From Schizochytrium sp. TIO01 (Eukaryota > Sar > Bigyra > Thraustochytrida > Thraustochytriidae): 64,000 nt of DNA. Below, piece after piece: positions 20,286-31,600 of this stretch. Each line of letters starts with the position of its first letter. The first letter of the stretch is position 1. The DNA lies in the NCBI GenBank assembly GCA_004764695.1, contig SMSO01000034.1, forward strand, positions 1,505,501-1,569,500. The letters run 5' to 3'. Below the pieces are notes generated by a model that ran no database searches, had not been told where the DNA came from, and saw only the letters and a program-made list of their open reading frames with translations. A program made the translations under genes and the position numbers.

Positions 20286-20522
20286 CATGAGCTTTTCTCT
20301 CGAATCTTAATCAGTCATTCTTGATTGAGAGTTTAGAGGTCCATCTGCACTCTTTACGCAACTTTTATATGCAAAAGAAGCGAGAGAAAAAGGCTGTAGC
20401 ATATGTATCACTGATTCTATCTGCACATCAAACATTGTAATACATAACAATCTAGCAAATCTCAAACATCGATTGAGAATATAACTTTTCTGTGTATAAG
20501 GAAGTAGTTTAGCTAGAGGCTG

Positions 20523-21452
20523 ATGCGATACATCATGGAGCGCGACCATGTGTTCAGAAACTGGTGTTCATGTGAAACAATGGATAAAGAGCATGTTCTG
20601 ACTTTCTTTAAATCTGTACTGAATTGTCTGTATCGACTTTGGCAGCGCGTCGACTACAATTTGGTTGTATTTGATTTTGATTCCATGGAGAAGCGCTTGA
20701 CAGTCATCCTTCTGATGACTGCTCTTTTCATTGCTGTAAATGCTTCCATTGTTTTCAACTCGGATGCCGGTGGTATGCCAAGTATTGAACGCATGAACAC
20801 CACGCAGCATGCATTCTGTGCGATGCATTGGGAATTTAAACCATATTTGTTTTGGAATCCTGACTTTCACCCTTACGAAAATGATCTCGGAAATGTTTAT
20901 GAAGGCAAGACATGGTCAGGATACCGCCAACAGGCATGTGACTTCATTGCACAGAATTATCCTGCAGATGCTCCAGAATGGTATGACCACACTATCAATT
21001 TTGTTGCTTTAGAGGCTATGGAGTTCAATCGAGGTATTCATCGAACTCAAGCAATGCTTTTCATCTCATTGTTTGTGACCTTTATGGTTTATGTTTCGCT
21101 CATGATGATAAGTCGTGAGGGAGATTTGCAACGATGGTACAAGGTTGCAGTATATCCCCACTACTTTGCCATTGCTTGGTTTTTCGTCTCCATTCAGAAT
21201 CTTGCAGCACAAACACAGCAGTATGCCACCGCCTTTTATGATCCTTCAGCGGCCATGACAAGCAAGCTGTGGAACACATGCTGGTTCAACTTTACGGTCT
21301 CTCTGAGTAGTGCCTTCAGTATTTTTGCTGCTATCTACAGTAACTTCCACACCATCAATACAACTGGCTCTAATAAGAGCGAAAATTTTGCACAAGGCGA
21401 ACATGAACTCGACCATGATCGCCGTATCAAACCCTACGTTCTAGAGCCCTAG
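20523..21452 (+). CDS. Four-helix membrane protein of unknown function, 309 aa
   Basis: Not recognised. Hydrophobic segments fall near residues 57-78, 178-198, 210-232 and 256-280, giving four transmembrane helices. A luminal or extracellular loop of about 100 residues between helices 1 and 2 carries possible N-glycosylation sites (NAS near 73, NTT near 91) and conserved-looking aromatic motifs (HWEFKPYLFWNPDF). The C-terminal tail is short and charged. ATG at 20523 opens the frame; a second ATG at 20685 (residue 55) would start directly at the first helix and could be the true start, with the first segment then a signal anchor. The topology is reminiscent of small tetraspan channels or jellyroll membrane proteins, but no family motif is visible. 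Confidence 0.6.
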   Translation: MRYIMERDHVFRNWCSCETMDKEHVLTFFKSVLNCLYRLWQRVDYNLVVFDFDSMEKRLTVILLMTALFIAVNASIVFNSDAGGMPSIERMNTTQHAFCAMHWEFKPYLFWNPDFHPYENDLGNVYEGKTWSGYRQQACDFIAQNYPADAPEWYDHTINFVALEAMEFNRGIHRTQAMLFISLFVTFMVYVSLMMISREGDLQRWYKVAVYPHYFAIAWFFVSIQNLAAQTQQYATAFYDPSAAMTSKLWNTCWFNFTVSLSSAFSIFAAIYSNFHTINTTGSNKSENFAQGEHELDHDRRIKPYVLEP

Positions 21453-21840
21453 TTGACAGCATCATCTTTTGATTTCTCTTATTTTTTTTTCTTTTTACTT
21501 TTTTCCTTCCAATGGTTCCATAATATGCTCTTACCATCAGCACAAGGAAAAATATTAACTATAGGTAAATAAACTCTGTGTACTTTTTATTTTTGAAAGC
21601 TCAGAATGAACGACGATGATATATGTCAAAGAGTCAAATATTCCAACATCGGTAAATCCTACATACAGATGAAATATGCATATATAGTCGTGTTGAGAGA
21701 TAGCTAAAGACTGCTGCATTGAATCTAGGGAACCTACTAATTATATGTTTAGGAGAGTCAGACACCCATTCAAGGAACCAAATTCTCATAAATGGCTTTC
21801 ATTTCGCGAGAAACAGGAACATGATGACCTTCAGCTGTAT
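21453..21840. other. Convergent 3' spacer
   Basis: AT-rich, with a T-rich run at about 21478-21506. No gene seen. Confidence 0.45.
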
Positions 21841-23277
21841 TTAGCTTGCATAGAACCGTCCATTACGTTGATAAATAAGTCCATCAAGCAGCAACGCATC
21901 TAAAGTTTGCGTTGGAGCTGAGAGACGTGTTGGAGCAATGCCGCGTTTGCCAGCTTTGGAAATAGCAGCTAGAATTTCTTGAGCGTGCTCGTTGGCGATC
22001 TCTTGTTTTATCTCACAATTAGATTCCTGAGGCACTCCCATGGGCACTGCTCCAGTTGTTGTTGTTGTTGTCGCTGCTGCTGATGATGTAACAGGTAATG
22101 ACTGCATCAAAGGCTCCTCCTTTGCCGGTTCCTGACGTAGCGACTGAAAGTGATAGTCACTGGCAATTGCCTCAATTTTGTCCAGCAGAAGCGGTCCCTT
22201 CGCACCCCATCCTGCCCGACCCGAGGCTACTGTCGGACGAAATGTTGCATACATATCGTACGCCGCTCTATTTCCATTCTCGCGTAGCTTTTCCGCATCA
22301 AACTGACTAATCACAGCTTTCATCGTCCCGTAAACCCTCTCTAACTCACCTCCAAAACTCCTGCGAAGACCTGCCAGGACTGTTCGCGGGTTTGCCTCCC
22401 GGAAATCATGTTGCAAACCTCTCAAGGCAAACTTAAGCCTCCCTCCACTGACAATTCTATCTCCATATTTTTCTCCTGTACCGTCAACCTTATTTGTTTC
22501 GTTTGGGCTTTCCTTTCTTACAGCAGCATTCAAGAAATCAGAACTGTCTTGGTCATTATTGACGTCCATTTCACCAGAAACCTTTATTATTTCATCATGT
22601 TCTGCTCTCTGCAAAGAGTACTTCCTCGCGCGAATCTCGCGACCGAGCAGGGCAAAACACGCCTCGCCAGGACTTAGGGGAGCAGAATACGCATCCTGGG
22701 CCTTGGATGCCGCGCCCTCGGAGGAGAATATTCCAAGCGCTGTTCCATGCGACCTCGCATTGAGAGATGCCATTGCGCTGGCCATAGAGAGCGCAGAACT
22801 CCAATCTAAGCCCAGCAACTCAGCCACGGTCGCGCCCCAGAGGATCATCGCTGGGGAGCGGTTTACAAGCAGACGCCGCTCACTATCTTTGTCCTTGGGC
22901 ACCTCACGAAGGGTTTCTGCTGCGTCATCGCGAGCCCGGTGAAGTCCATTCTGGAGCTCGGTGACACCAGAACCGGCGCCACTTTGAGCGCCTTGAAGAC
23001 CAACTTCGGAGGCTGCTCTTCGTGCCTTCAGCTGTTTCGGATCCTCGTCGCGTACTACAGCAGCAGAAGAGCGACTTCTCTTGCGAGATTTCCCTCGAGA
23101 GGCCTGCAGGACTTTGCGTCGCAGTGCCGGCGGCAAGGATGCAAGAGAAGAGGCATCTGCGTCATCTAGAGCAGCGGCACTTCGAAAGCCTGCTTGGACG
23201 AGGGGTGCAAGGAGAGTCGCAGCATCCAGGCGTCGCTCAGTAAGCCAGCGAAGCACCTCTGCCACTCCCTCGGCCAT
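21841..23277 (-). CDS. SAM-like domain protein of unknown function, 478 aa
   Basis: Residues 1-60 (start MAEGVAEVLRWLTERRLDAA, end near RRKVLQASRG) have the pattern of a SAM-type helical bundle. A central conserved block around residues 145-190 contains 'SPAMILWGATVAELLGLDW', 'ALSMASAMASLNARSHG' and 'ALGIF'; I recall similar 'SP-ILW--VVAE-LG' blocks in uncharacterised fungal and bacterial proteins, where function is unknown. The C-terminal 70 residues (I-x-A-I-SKAGKRGIAPTRL onward) resemble a winged-helix like that at the end of RPA2 or in small DNA-binding proteins. Ala/Thr-rich linkers separate these. I start at ATG 23277 because the longer frame to 23517 runs through a TTTC microsatellite that merely happens to be open. 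A nucleic-acid role is a guess. Confidence 0.6.
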   Translation of the reverse strand: MAEGVAEVLRWLTERRLDAATLLAPLVQAGFRSAAALDDADASSLASLPPALRRKVLQASRGKSRKRSRSSAAVVRDEDPKQLKARRAASEVGLQGAQSGAGSGVTELQNGLHRARDDAAETLREVPKDKDSERRLLVNRSPAMILWGATVAELLGLDWSSALSMASAMASLNARSHGTALGIFSSEGAASKAQDAYSAPLSPGEACFALLGREIRARKYSLQRAEHDEIIKVSGEMDVNNDQDSSDFLNAAVRKESPNETNKVDGTGEKYGDRIVSGGRLKFALRGLQHDFREANPRTVLAGLRRSFGGELERVYGTMKAVISQFDAEKLRENGNRAAYDMYATFRPTVASGRAGWGAKGPLLLDKIEAIASDYHFQSLRQEPAKEEPLMQSLPVTSSAAATTTTTTGAVPMGVPQESNCEIKQEIANEHAQEILAAISKAGKRGIAPTRLSAPTQTLDALLLDGLIYQRNGRFYAS

Positions 23278-23358
23278 CGCGGAGGAGTTGAGCGGCGGCT
23301 GCTGACGAGTACGATCGGGAGATATTTGGTCTGCAAGATCTCCAAGTTCTTCAAGTTT

Positions 23359-23403
<45 letters not shown>

Positions 23404-23922
23404 AAAAGTCTCAGTGGAGGACTGATGCAGTTCGTCCTTTAAAAACTCTACAATAGACGGCAGCGAGTGTTCCCACCGTTCCCTGGTAGTAGATATATAG
23501 GCTAAATAATAGTACACTCAGCGCTTTCATGACAAATGCAATGTAACAGGTAGTCTAACACAACGTGCAATGCAATGCAATGGACGCCGATGCAAAAAGC
23601 CCAGAGCGTAAGACTGCGATAAGAAAGAGGCATGGAAGTTATTTGATTGAAGCAGAAGTTCAACGTGCTTCAGGGTCCTAATCATAGAGCAATTTGACTC
23701 TCTAAAAGAAAGAAGTGCCAATTGTACATCTCAATTCCTTCCTGCATTCACTCATTCATATTCTGATTTTAATTATTTTTTATTAAAGGCGACAATAGAA
23801 GTTAGCTATGTCCTATTAGCCCTGCTCAACAAATGGGCGAATGAGTGATTATGGACAGAAAGAATGAATAGTTGGTTGCCTTAAAAGTAGTTCTCTTTCG
23901 TTGAAGACTTACTTCAGTGGCC
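23278..23922. promoter_or_regulatory. Divergent promoter region, SAM-like gene / TrmH
   Basis: 645-bp spacer between divergent starts. It holds the TTTC microsatellite and an AT-rich segment (about 23758-23795). No motif stands out. Confidence 0.4.
23356..23403. repeat. (TTTC)n microsatellite
   Basis: About eleven TTTC units in the 5' region of the reverse-strand SAM-like gene. On that strand the repeat reads GAAA and is translated as a run of Lys/Glu/Arg in the open upstream frame, a compositional effect. Confidence 0.9.
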
Positions 23923-24786
23923 ATGGTGACCCTCTCTCGCGTGGCACGGCTACGACACGTGCTCGCTCGCCGTCAGCCTAGCTTGACTGTCTGCGTAGAC
24001 GGCGTGAAGAAGGCGCACAATCTCGGCGCCATTGCACGGTCTGCGGAGGCGGCTGGGTGCCTAGATGTCTTTGCAGTGGCGCAGGACCCGAAGCACGTGC
24101 TCCTTAGCAATGGCAATGACATTGGCAAGCGCAAAAAAGCACGTGCTCAAAATGCGACGAAAAACGATCCTGCAATGGAAAGTATTGACATTGATGGAGA
24201 CAAAAACGACTCTGAGAATGTAGGTTGGGATGTGAGTAATGTGGGAGGACCTCTGCGCAGGGTCAAAAACAAGGAGCTGCTGGCCACCAGCAAAGGAGCA
24301 CACTTGTGGCTACAGATGTCTGTGCACGATCAGGTGGACTCTGCTGTGAAGGCTATCAAGGCCAGAGGCATGCAGATCGTAACTGCAGACCTTGTGCCAG
24401 AGAGCGTGGACTTCAGGGAGATCGATTACACCAAACCAACTTGCATTTTGGTGGGAGCAGAAGCACAGGGCGTCAGCGAAGAAGCTCGTAGAGCTGCGGA
24501 TCACATCATTACGATTCCAATGGTTGGCATGGTACAGAGCCTGAATGTGTCAGCCGCGACGGCAGTAGTTTTGTATGAGGCTCAACGTCAGAGAGAGATT
24601 GCAGGCATGTATGATCCTGCACGCAGTGCACTGTCTGAGGATGAGCAGAATGACCTCCTTGTTCGGTTTTTCCAGCCAGACATTGCAGCATTTTGTGATA
24701 AGAGGGGCATTCCTTACCCTTTGCTTGACGAGCACGGCGCTGTTATTGAGGATGACGCATGGCTTGCATCCATCCGCTCTCAGTGA
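23923..24786 (+). CDS. trmH: tRNA (guanosine-2'-O)-methyltransferase, bacterial TrmH type (SpoU class)
   Basis: SpoU-class knotted methyltransferase using S-adenosylmethionine, expected to make Gm18 in tRNA D-loops. The family blocks are present: 'LTVCVDGVKKAHNLGAIARSAEAAG' (motif 1, Asn and Arg), 'VDFREIDYTKPTCILVGAE', 'IPMVGMVQSLNVSAATAVVLYEAQRQR' (motifs 2-3 of the SPOUT knot). The C-terminal extension that follows (with 'AGMYD', then 'RGIPYPLLDEHGAV') is the TrmH-specific tail seen in gamma-proteobacterial proteins rather than in eukaryotic Trm3. Between strands near residues 55-105 there is an insert of about 45 charged residues (KRKKARAQ...DGDKND) absent from bacterial TrmH. 287 aa from ATG 23923; a GTG at 23917 is also open. 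Its 5' end is GC-rich compared with neighbours. No organellar presequence is obvious. Confidence 0.9.
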   Translation: MVTLSRVARLRHVLARRQPSLTVCVDGVKKAHNLGAIARSAEAAGCLDVFAVAQDPKHVLLSNGNDIGKRKKARAQNATKNDPAMESIDIDGDKNDSENVGWDVSNVGGPLRRVKNKELLATSKGAHLWLQMSVHDQVDSAVKAIKARGMQIVTADLVPESVDFREIDYTKPTCILVGAEAQGVSEEARRAADHIITIPMVGMVQSLNVSAATAVVLYEAQRQREIAGMYDPARSALSEDEQNDLLVRFFQPDIAAFCDKRGIPYPLLDEHGAVIEDDAWLASIRSQ

Positions 24787-25652
24787 ACGAGCTACATCTG
24801 AGAACGCCAGACCAACAGACAAACACCTAGACTGTCCTTTAGTCCTAGACGCGCAACACAGACTGCACAACCATCCAGAGCACAAATATGGGATGTCGGA
24901 TTGTTTTAAACGCAAATTAGCTCTAGGCATGGCAAACTCCTCTGAGTTGCATCAAACAAGTTCACACCATGCAAGCTAGTACAAATTGACGCTTGAGCTT
25001 ACGTACTAGCGTAAATGCTTGGCCGAACTGACGCAACAGTCAGCCTTGTACCCTTTATATCTCCTCATCTGATCGCTCACAGGAAATCAAGCTTTATGCG
25101 CGAGAAGAGGGTATTTAGATCGTCTCCATAAATCCGGATATCTGGTTTCAAATCTAGCAGCCGCCTTATGCGGATACATCCAAGGTTAATATAGAATGCC
25201 AAATCTACCACATTTACTCCCTTTACTATTCTTAAATACTCCATCGGGCCAATTCTTCAACCTATGCTATACCTTCTTTAGATACTCCCATATAGAACCG
25301 AAACAATGCATACTAGCTTCTTGTTAGTCTAATCATAGCAGAATTGAACTTACATTATGTACCACTAGGACTGGCTATGCTCTGCATTGTCATTGATTGA
25401 CTCAAAGTATGTTCACTAACCAGAAATCTAGGCCTTCACTCTCTATACTAAATTGCTGCAATTCAACATCTTTTTACAATCATTAATAGAGTTGCCTCGG
25501 CCTTGTTCTCAGATCTGCGCCTAACTCCTGGCAGTTTCAAAATAACAAACAAGAAGAATCAGCAGTTTTAAAATAGCAAAGTAATTCAATAATTATCATA
25601 TCTATACACTTTTACAGGTCAAAATAGGACATCTCACCTCCCGGCCAAAATT
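24787..25652. other. Convergent 3' spacer
   Basis: 866 bp between TrmH and the giant gene. Several open stretches occur in 24500-24980 but overlap TrmH antisense or are short. No gene seen. Confidence 0.45.
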
Positions 25653-28600
25653 CTAGACACCACCGAGAAAAAGCCTCTTCAAGTATGGGGGGCAATCCCA
25701 CGTTGCAATACCTGTGTCTAGACGGTAATAAAAGCAGGCACCTGTCACACTATCGTCGAATTGAGACCATCCGTCATGTTCATTAATGATTTTAGCACGC
25801 TTTCGGCGCTGAATCCACTCCAGTTCCCAATGCGGTTCTTTCCACTGGGTCTGCTGCGTGACCGAGTTGAACCAAAACTTAGAGAACTCGACCTGCGAAG
25901 CCTCAGGATCAAACATCTCCATCCATTCACCATCTTGTGAAACAACCCTGCTACGTTTACGGGCAATATCACCAGGGCCGCCGCCTTCAAAGCGACCACC
26001 TGGCAGACGATTGAGTAAAAAGTCCTTATAATTATCCATAGCACTCTGATGTGTAGGATCGAGATCTAAGGCCTTACGGAAAAACTTCTCCGCGCGCTCG
26101 TAGTCATGATCAATAGATTGCTTCACGATTGCCCAGTTCAACCATGCATCGGGATTCTGGGGCTGAGAAACCACCGACCAGAAAAAGAATGACTGCTTTG
26201 CTGTAACGAATTTGGCATTCTTTGGGTCAGTTCGTCGCGCTTCGTCGATTCGACGCATAGCCCGAGAAAATGTGTCGCGACGAGGGTACCCATTCATTGC
26301 AAGCTCGAGTATTGCAAATGCGTAAAGCAATAGAGGACTGTGCGGAGCCTTTTCCAAAGCTTCCTCGTAAAGCCTTTTTGCACGTACATAATCGTGCTCC
26401 CTGGTGTGCACAAGAAGTGCATAATTTGCAATGCTCGAGAGACGTCCAGGGTTTTGTTGATAATGTAACTCGGCTTGCCTCTGGAAACTGAGAGCTTGAA
26501 CAATTGTTGGGAAGTCCATACGAAACTCAACGCCCTGTTTTTTCCGAAACAGTCGCTGGACACGTGTAGCGGCTTCATCCTCTGATAACCACGCTGTACG
26601 ACCCGTCAAAGGGTGATAATAATAAACTGAACCATCAGCCCCCTGGCATGCCTCCCATTTGTCGGGAGGGTCAGGTAAATCTTTGGAACCTAGTAGACGC
26701 GGTTTTGTCCACGATACTTCACCTGTATCAAATCGAACATAATACCAACGATGCGACTCGGGATCCCACTGTTTGCGATACATACGATGAATCATCACAA
26801 CGATCAAGTTATACGCCTTGCGTTGACGGAAGAGGCCCTGAATGCGACAGGCCATTTGATACTCACGCTGCTCCTGTACGTCACATTCAAGCATAAGCAC
26901 ATCGTCACCCCGGCGATGCATTGCTAAATGAGTAGACAGCCCGCAGGCTTTACATAAAATGAGTCTCTTCACGAGATATTGCATCAAGTCGGCTACTCGA
27001 GCAGGGCGTAAGAGGGGCGGAATTACCGAATCTGCTTCTGGATCGTAGTGAAACCAAGCATGCAAATTCTTACGACTCAAGACAACAGACTTGATAACTC
27101 CATTGGTTGGGTTATACGCATGAAAAGAGTATTCGCCTCGCGCTTCTGTTACTGTCACAATGTGTAGCACCTTGGTATTGTCCGAGGCCATAACGTATAC
27201 ACCCTGGCGCAACAGCCTCGTGCCATTTTCCTTCACTGGCTTGCGACCAAGAACCATCATGGGTTCAGCTCCGCGCTTTCTATACTGTATTCGCTCCAAG
27301 ACAAACTCAAGACTCCGTGCTTGATAGAGCTCCTCATCTGTATAGTTACTGATATTTGTGGCTTCTTCTACGGTCAAGCGAATTTCGTCCAGAGTTAATG
27401 TGAACGTGTTCTTTTCACAATCAGTTGGGCGATAACACTGAATTAAAATTGAACCTTTCATATGCTTGAAGATTGTCACAATATTCAACACACCTGTAAT
27501 GAGTCGAGCATGCGCGTATATACGCGATTTTGATCTCGACTCCCGCAGGGAACGTGCTTCGTCTTGTTTGACCTGCCTTGTGCGCCTTACACGGGCAATT
27601 TTCTCCAAAAACTGATTTCGGTTATGGCATGACTTAAAATGAGCTTGCAAGCGAATTGTAGCCATACGTTGAATTTTGTAATTCTTTCGTGCAATGCTTC
27701 CTCGCACAAACTTTTGAATGAATTTAGCCGCGCACTGTCGTTTGGCTTCAACGACGACCGCAAGGCGTTTAGCTTCAGTCCATTTAATTCTTTTGCACTC
27801 TTTCCAGTTCTCGACAAAGGTCTCCAAGAATTTCTTCACTGCAGGACGATCATCAAGCCAGGGATAATGAGTCGTTGCTACCTCTGCTAATGCATTCTCA
27901 ATAAACTCGCGCATTGTCAATCTCCGCTCACCTGTTCCTTTCGAGCGAGCAAAAATCAGATCGATATCTGTGACAGTAAGGCGGTCATTAATAACGCCAG
28001 GTAGCTCTCGAAGAAATTTCATAAACTTAACGTTGTCCATACCTTCAGATGCTGGAAACCATTGTGCACAAATCATCTTATAAATTCCTCGAATCGCAAA
28101 CGGCATCGTGACTTGGTCCCAGAAATCCTGCTGACGAGGGTGAAGCGGTCCTGTGCCAAGCATTGGCACTAATTCTCGCCAGCTCATTGTAAACCCAAAG
28201 AAACTCTCAGTTTGGCGAAGCTCCTCTTCAAGACGGGCTTTACGCAACTTTTCTGCTTGCTCTTCTTTTTGCTTTTGAAGAATCGACTTTTCCTTCTCCT
28301 TTTCAGATAACTCTTTCACTACAACACGTTGCAAAAGTACGCGGAACAAAGATGTTCCAGGGAAAGGCTCTTTAAGGGTGAGGTGATCAGGCTCAAAAGG
28401 ATCTTCAGGATCTTCGGAAAGTTGCAAAAGAACAGTTTCATTCAGTCTCACGAAGTCTCCTACGCGAAGATCGTATCGCAAATCATTATGGGTTTCAAGA
28501 CGTCTAGAGCCAGTCTCAACACTCGCAAGTCCATGCTTAATATCGATTACTTTTCCTGGTGTTCGGATTACGCGGTAGGCCTCCACATCGACATACTCTT

Positions 28601-31600
28601 TGGCCTGATCGCCCATATCTAACGAGTCTTCAATGAGAGCTCCACCTTGTGAAGAAGCTTTGCTTGTTGCTGTTGCTACACGATCTCTTGCTGCTTCATC
28701 CTCCCCATTTATTTCTTGCCCATCTAGTTCGTGATTCTCTTCCCCCTTTGCTCTTTCTATTTCAGCATCCTCACCTACGTCACTCTCGGCTGCACTCGCA
28801 CTGTCAGATTCATCTATTGGACTATCAATGTCACCAAGAGCAGGCTCGTTTTCTGGCGTCACGGGTAGCTGCACATCAAATGGCTTTGCTAAAGGTACGG
28901 TACATGGGTCAAATTGGGTTCGTTTGTTTTTTGACACCATCGCACGGACCCCTTCGATTTCGATCAAGTCACCACGTTCTAAGAGATCACTGAGATCAAC
29001 ACTAGGTGTTAGATACGATGCACCTCGACGGACTGTAATGGACCCGGGAAGCTTTACAAGCTCCTCAAAGAATACGCGCCGTCTACGCCTCTCCTCTCGA
29101 GCTTTACGCTTTGCTTCACGCTTTGCCTCCTTGCGGGCTCTGCTCTCTGCTTTTCGACGTTCGGCTTCTTCTGCTTCAATCTCTGCAGGGGTTTTATGCA
29201 GCCCACGTCGCATAAGCAGAGTCAAAAAGTCCACTCGCGCACGCCGCTTTCTCCGACGCCGCTTTTTTCTTTTCTTCGATTTTCCTGCATCTTCTGGTTC
29301 TGGACTTGCCAAGTCGAAAAAGGAGTCCACATCCCCGTCACTGTATTCATCATCACTGTAGAAATCCACTGAGAAAATGTTCAAAGTCGGAAAAAATGCA
29401 AACGCAGCTGTAACAACTTCATCGTGTTTCTTAGGACATTGCTCAAATAGGAACTTTTGACTCTTTGTCACGTCTGCTCGCTCAATTTGCCTGCGAGCGT
29501 CGAACAGTGTACTTCGAGGACCCATCAGAACTTGACAAACCTGGTTGTGATTTAATCTTACTTGCATTCGTAAACCACACTCCTGCCAAGAAGCAAATTC
29601 CAAACGAAATCCTGTTGGGTGCTCTGGCCAAGGCAAAACGAGCAAGCGATCAACGATTGCACTTGCAGCTAATCTTGAAGGGTAGGAGTTCAACAATTGA
29701 AGAAAGTCGTCATCCGCATTTTCGTCACCAAGATGTCGCAGCTCGCTACGAAAGCTGTTGATAGTTGCTTCCTTCTCCAGGGTTCCCACGTGATGTAGCT
29801 TAACAGAAACGCGAAGCATCCTACCATTCTCAATCATGCGTACCTCAAAGTCTTCTATGTGGTATCCATCAATGAACAAGTCTTGATCATATGCAAGGCG
29901 TGGGTGCACACGGAGAGTTCGCTCGCTCTTGTCGTTCAGATGGATTTCTATTCGCTCAAGAAGTTCAGGTAAGCTTGGATACCCAAGAATTTCAAGCTCT
30001 GCAGATGGAACACATCCTGTGATGAGAGGTACACCTGGTCTCATCTCTCCAATAGGCTGCTCGTCACCACTCAACTCCTGAGCTTTGAGTAGAATATCTC
30101 CATTAGGTTTTACCTTTAGCTGCATGTGTAGACGAGCTCCGGAAATCTCCAATCCATACTCAGGGTGGAGAATTTCTATTCCATGATGCTTTCGCAGCTC
30201 TATCATCATTTTACACATATTAGACATGGCACGGCCATCAGTAAAGCCACGAAGGATATGTGCAGAGGAATTACCCGTTGACGAAGCATCTAGCGCAATT
30301 AAGGTCTTTGCAAATTTTTCAGACATCTCGACAGTTTCCTGAGCATTTGTAGCTATGTTGTATACACGAATTCGAAAATGAAGATCTGGCTCACGGACTC
30401 GGTACACTGTTCCAAGTACCGCTCCTTCAGAGGTGGACCAGAATGCTCCTTTCCACAATAATTCCTCATTCGTGTTTTCTTTCGCAAAAGCAAAATCAAC
30501 AATATCTTTTGCGGCAGTCTCCTTATCCGACTCGCTAGCCTTGTTTGATGCAAAGTCAATAATATTGATATCTGTAAGACGGTGAGCATACGCTGTGGAT
30601 ATCACTCGAGTATGTGCTTTTTTCTTTTTGGTTTTATGTGAGATGATAATATCCTCTGGAGAATCTAGCGAAACCTCGACTTGGTGTGAAGAGGTCTCAA
30701 GCCTGATTTGCGAAGGCACAACAACCTCTGTTTTGGCCAATGTTGTTTTTTCACCGAGGATGTGTTGTTTAAGATCTGTAATCTCTTGCTTAAGGGTTGA
30801 TATTATTGCATCATTGTGCTGCTCGGAGAGTCTGAGATGCGAGCTGTGATCAAAGCAAAGCTCCACTGAGAAAACATATTTGCTTGCATTAGCCAGACAC
30901 CAGACACACAATTGAGCTGCGATAGGGCTATGAGGTCTCAAACTGGCTGGGTCGAATCGTTCATCTTTGAAAATAGGCTGAAGAAATTTCGCGCGTGATA
31001 CTGGAATGTCTCTTGCCCCTTTAAATTGTGAGAGACGTCGAAGAAAGCGCGTTGGATTCTCAAGCAAGACAGTTACGAGGCGGTCCCACTTAAACTCTGC
31101 CCGAGGCGGCAAAGGCTCGCGAGGGTTTAATAATAGTACACGGACAGCACCTAGAACTCCCTGTGCAAGTTCTGAAGGCTGTCTAGCAAGTTCCCGTAGA
31201 TTCTGTGCAGTAAGGCCTTGCACTTGCAAAGGCGGATGGATTCCTGGGCGCGGTTTGTTTATTTTCGGCTTTGTCTGGTACCCACAGGCTTCCAAAGTCC
31301 AGGTTTCGATTGTTTTCTGAGGCACTGCAAGAATCCCAGCTTGTCGAGACTCTGGTACTAGCTCCACGCCGTGCTCAGAAACATGAGCATCCATTGAAAT
31401 ATCGTCCTGGGCTGATGCAGGTTCGCGAGACTTGAACTGAGGAATTAGCGTTTCTGCTGCACCAGGATTTCGAAAGCTAGACTCTGAGAAAAGACCAGAG
31501 AGACGCCCATGTTGTCTCTCTTCCTGAAGCAGGACAATAGCTGCTAGCTCTAATCGCCTGCGGGTAATGGGTTCGTCATCGGGGGGTATCACAGAGCGTG

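Larger units (their letters stand above)
18241..20522. other. Intergenic region, 2.3 kb
   Basis: Divergent spacer. It contains a 17-bp triplicate (18713-18761), a pyrimidine run near 19600-19622, and a G tract at 20269-20285. A reverse-strand frame at 18945-19211 has no ATG at its beginning and no recognisable sequence. No gene is called. Confidence 0.45.
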
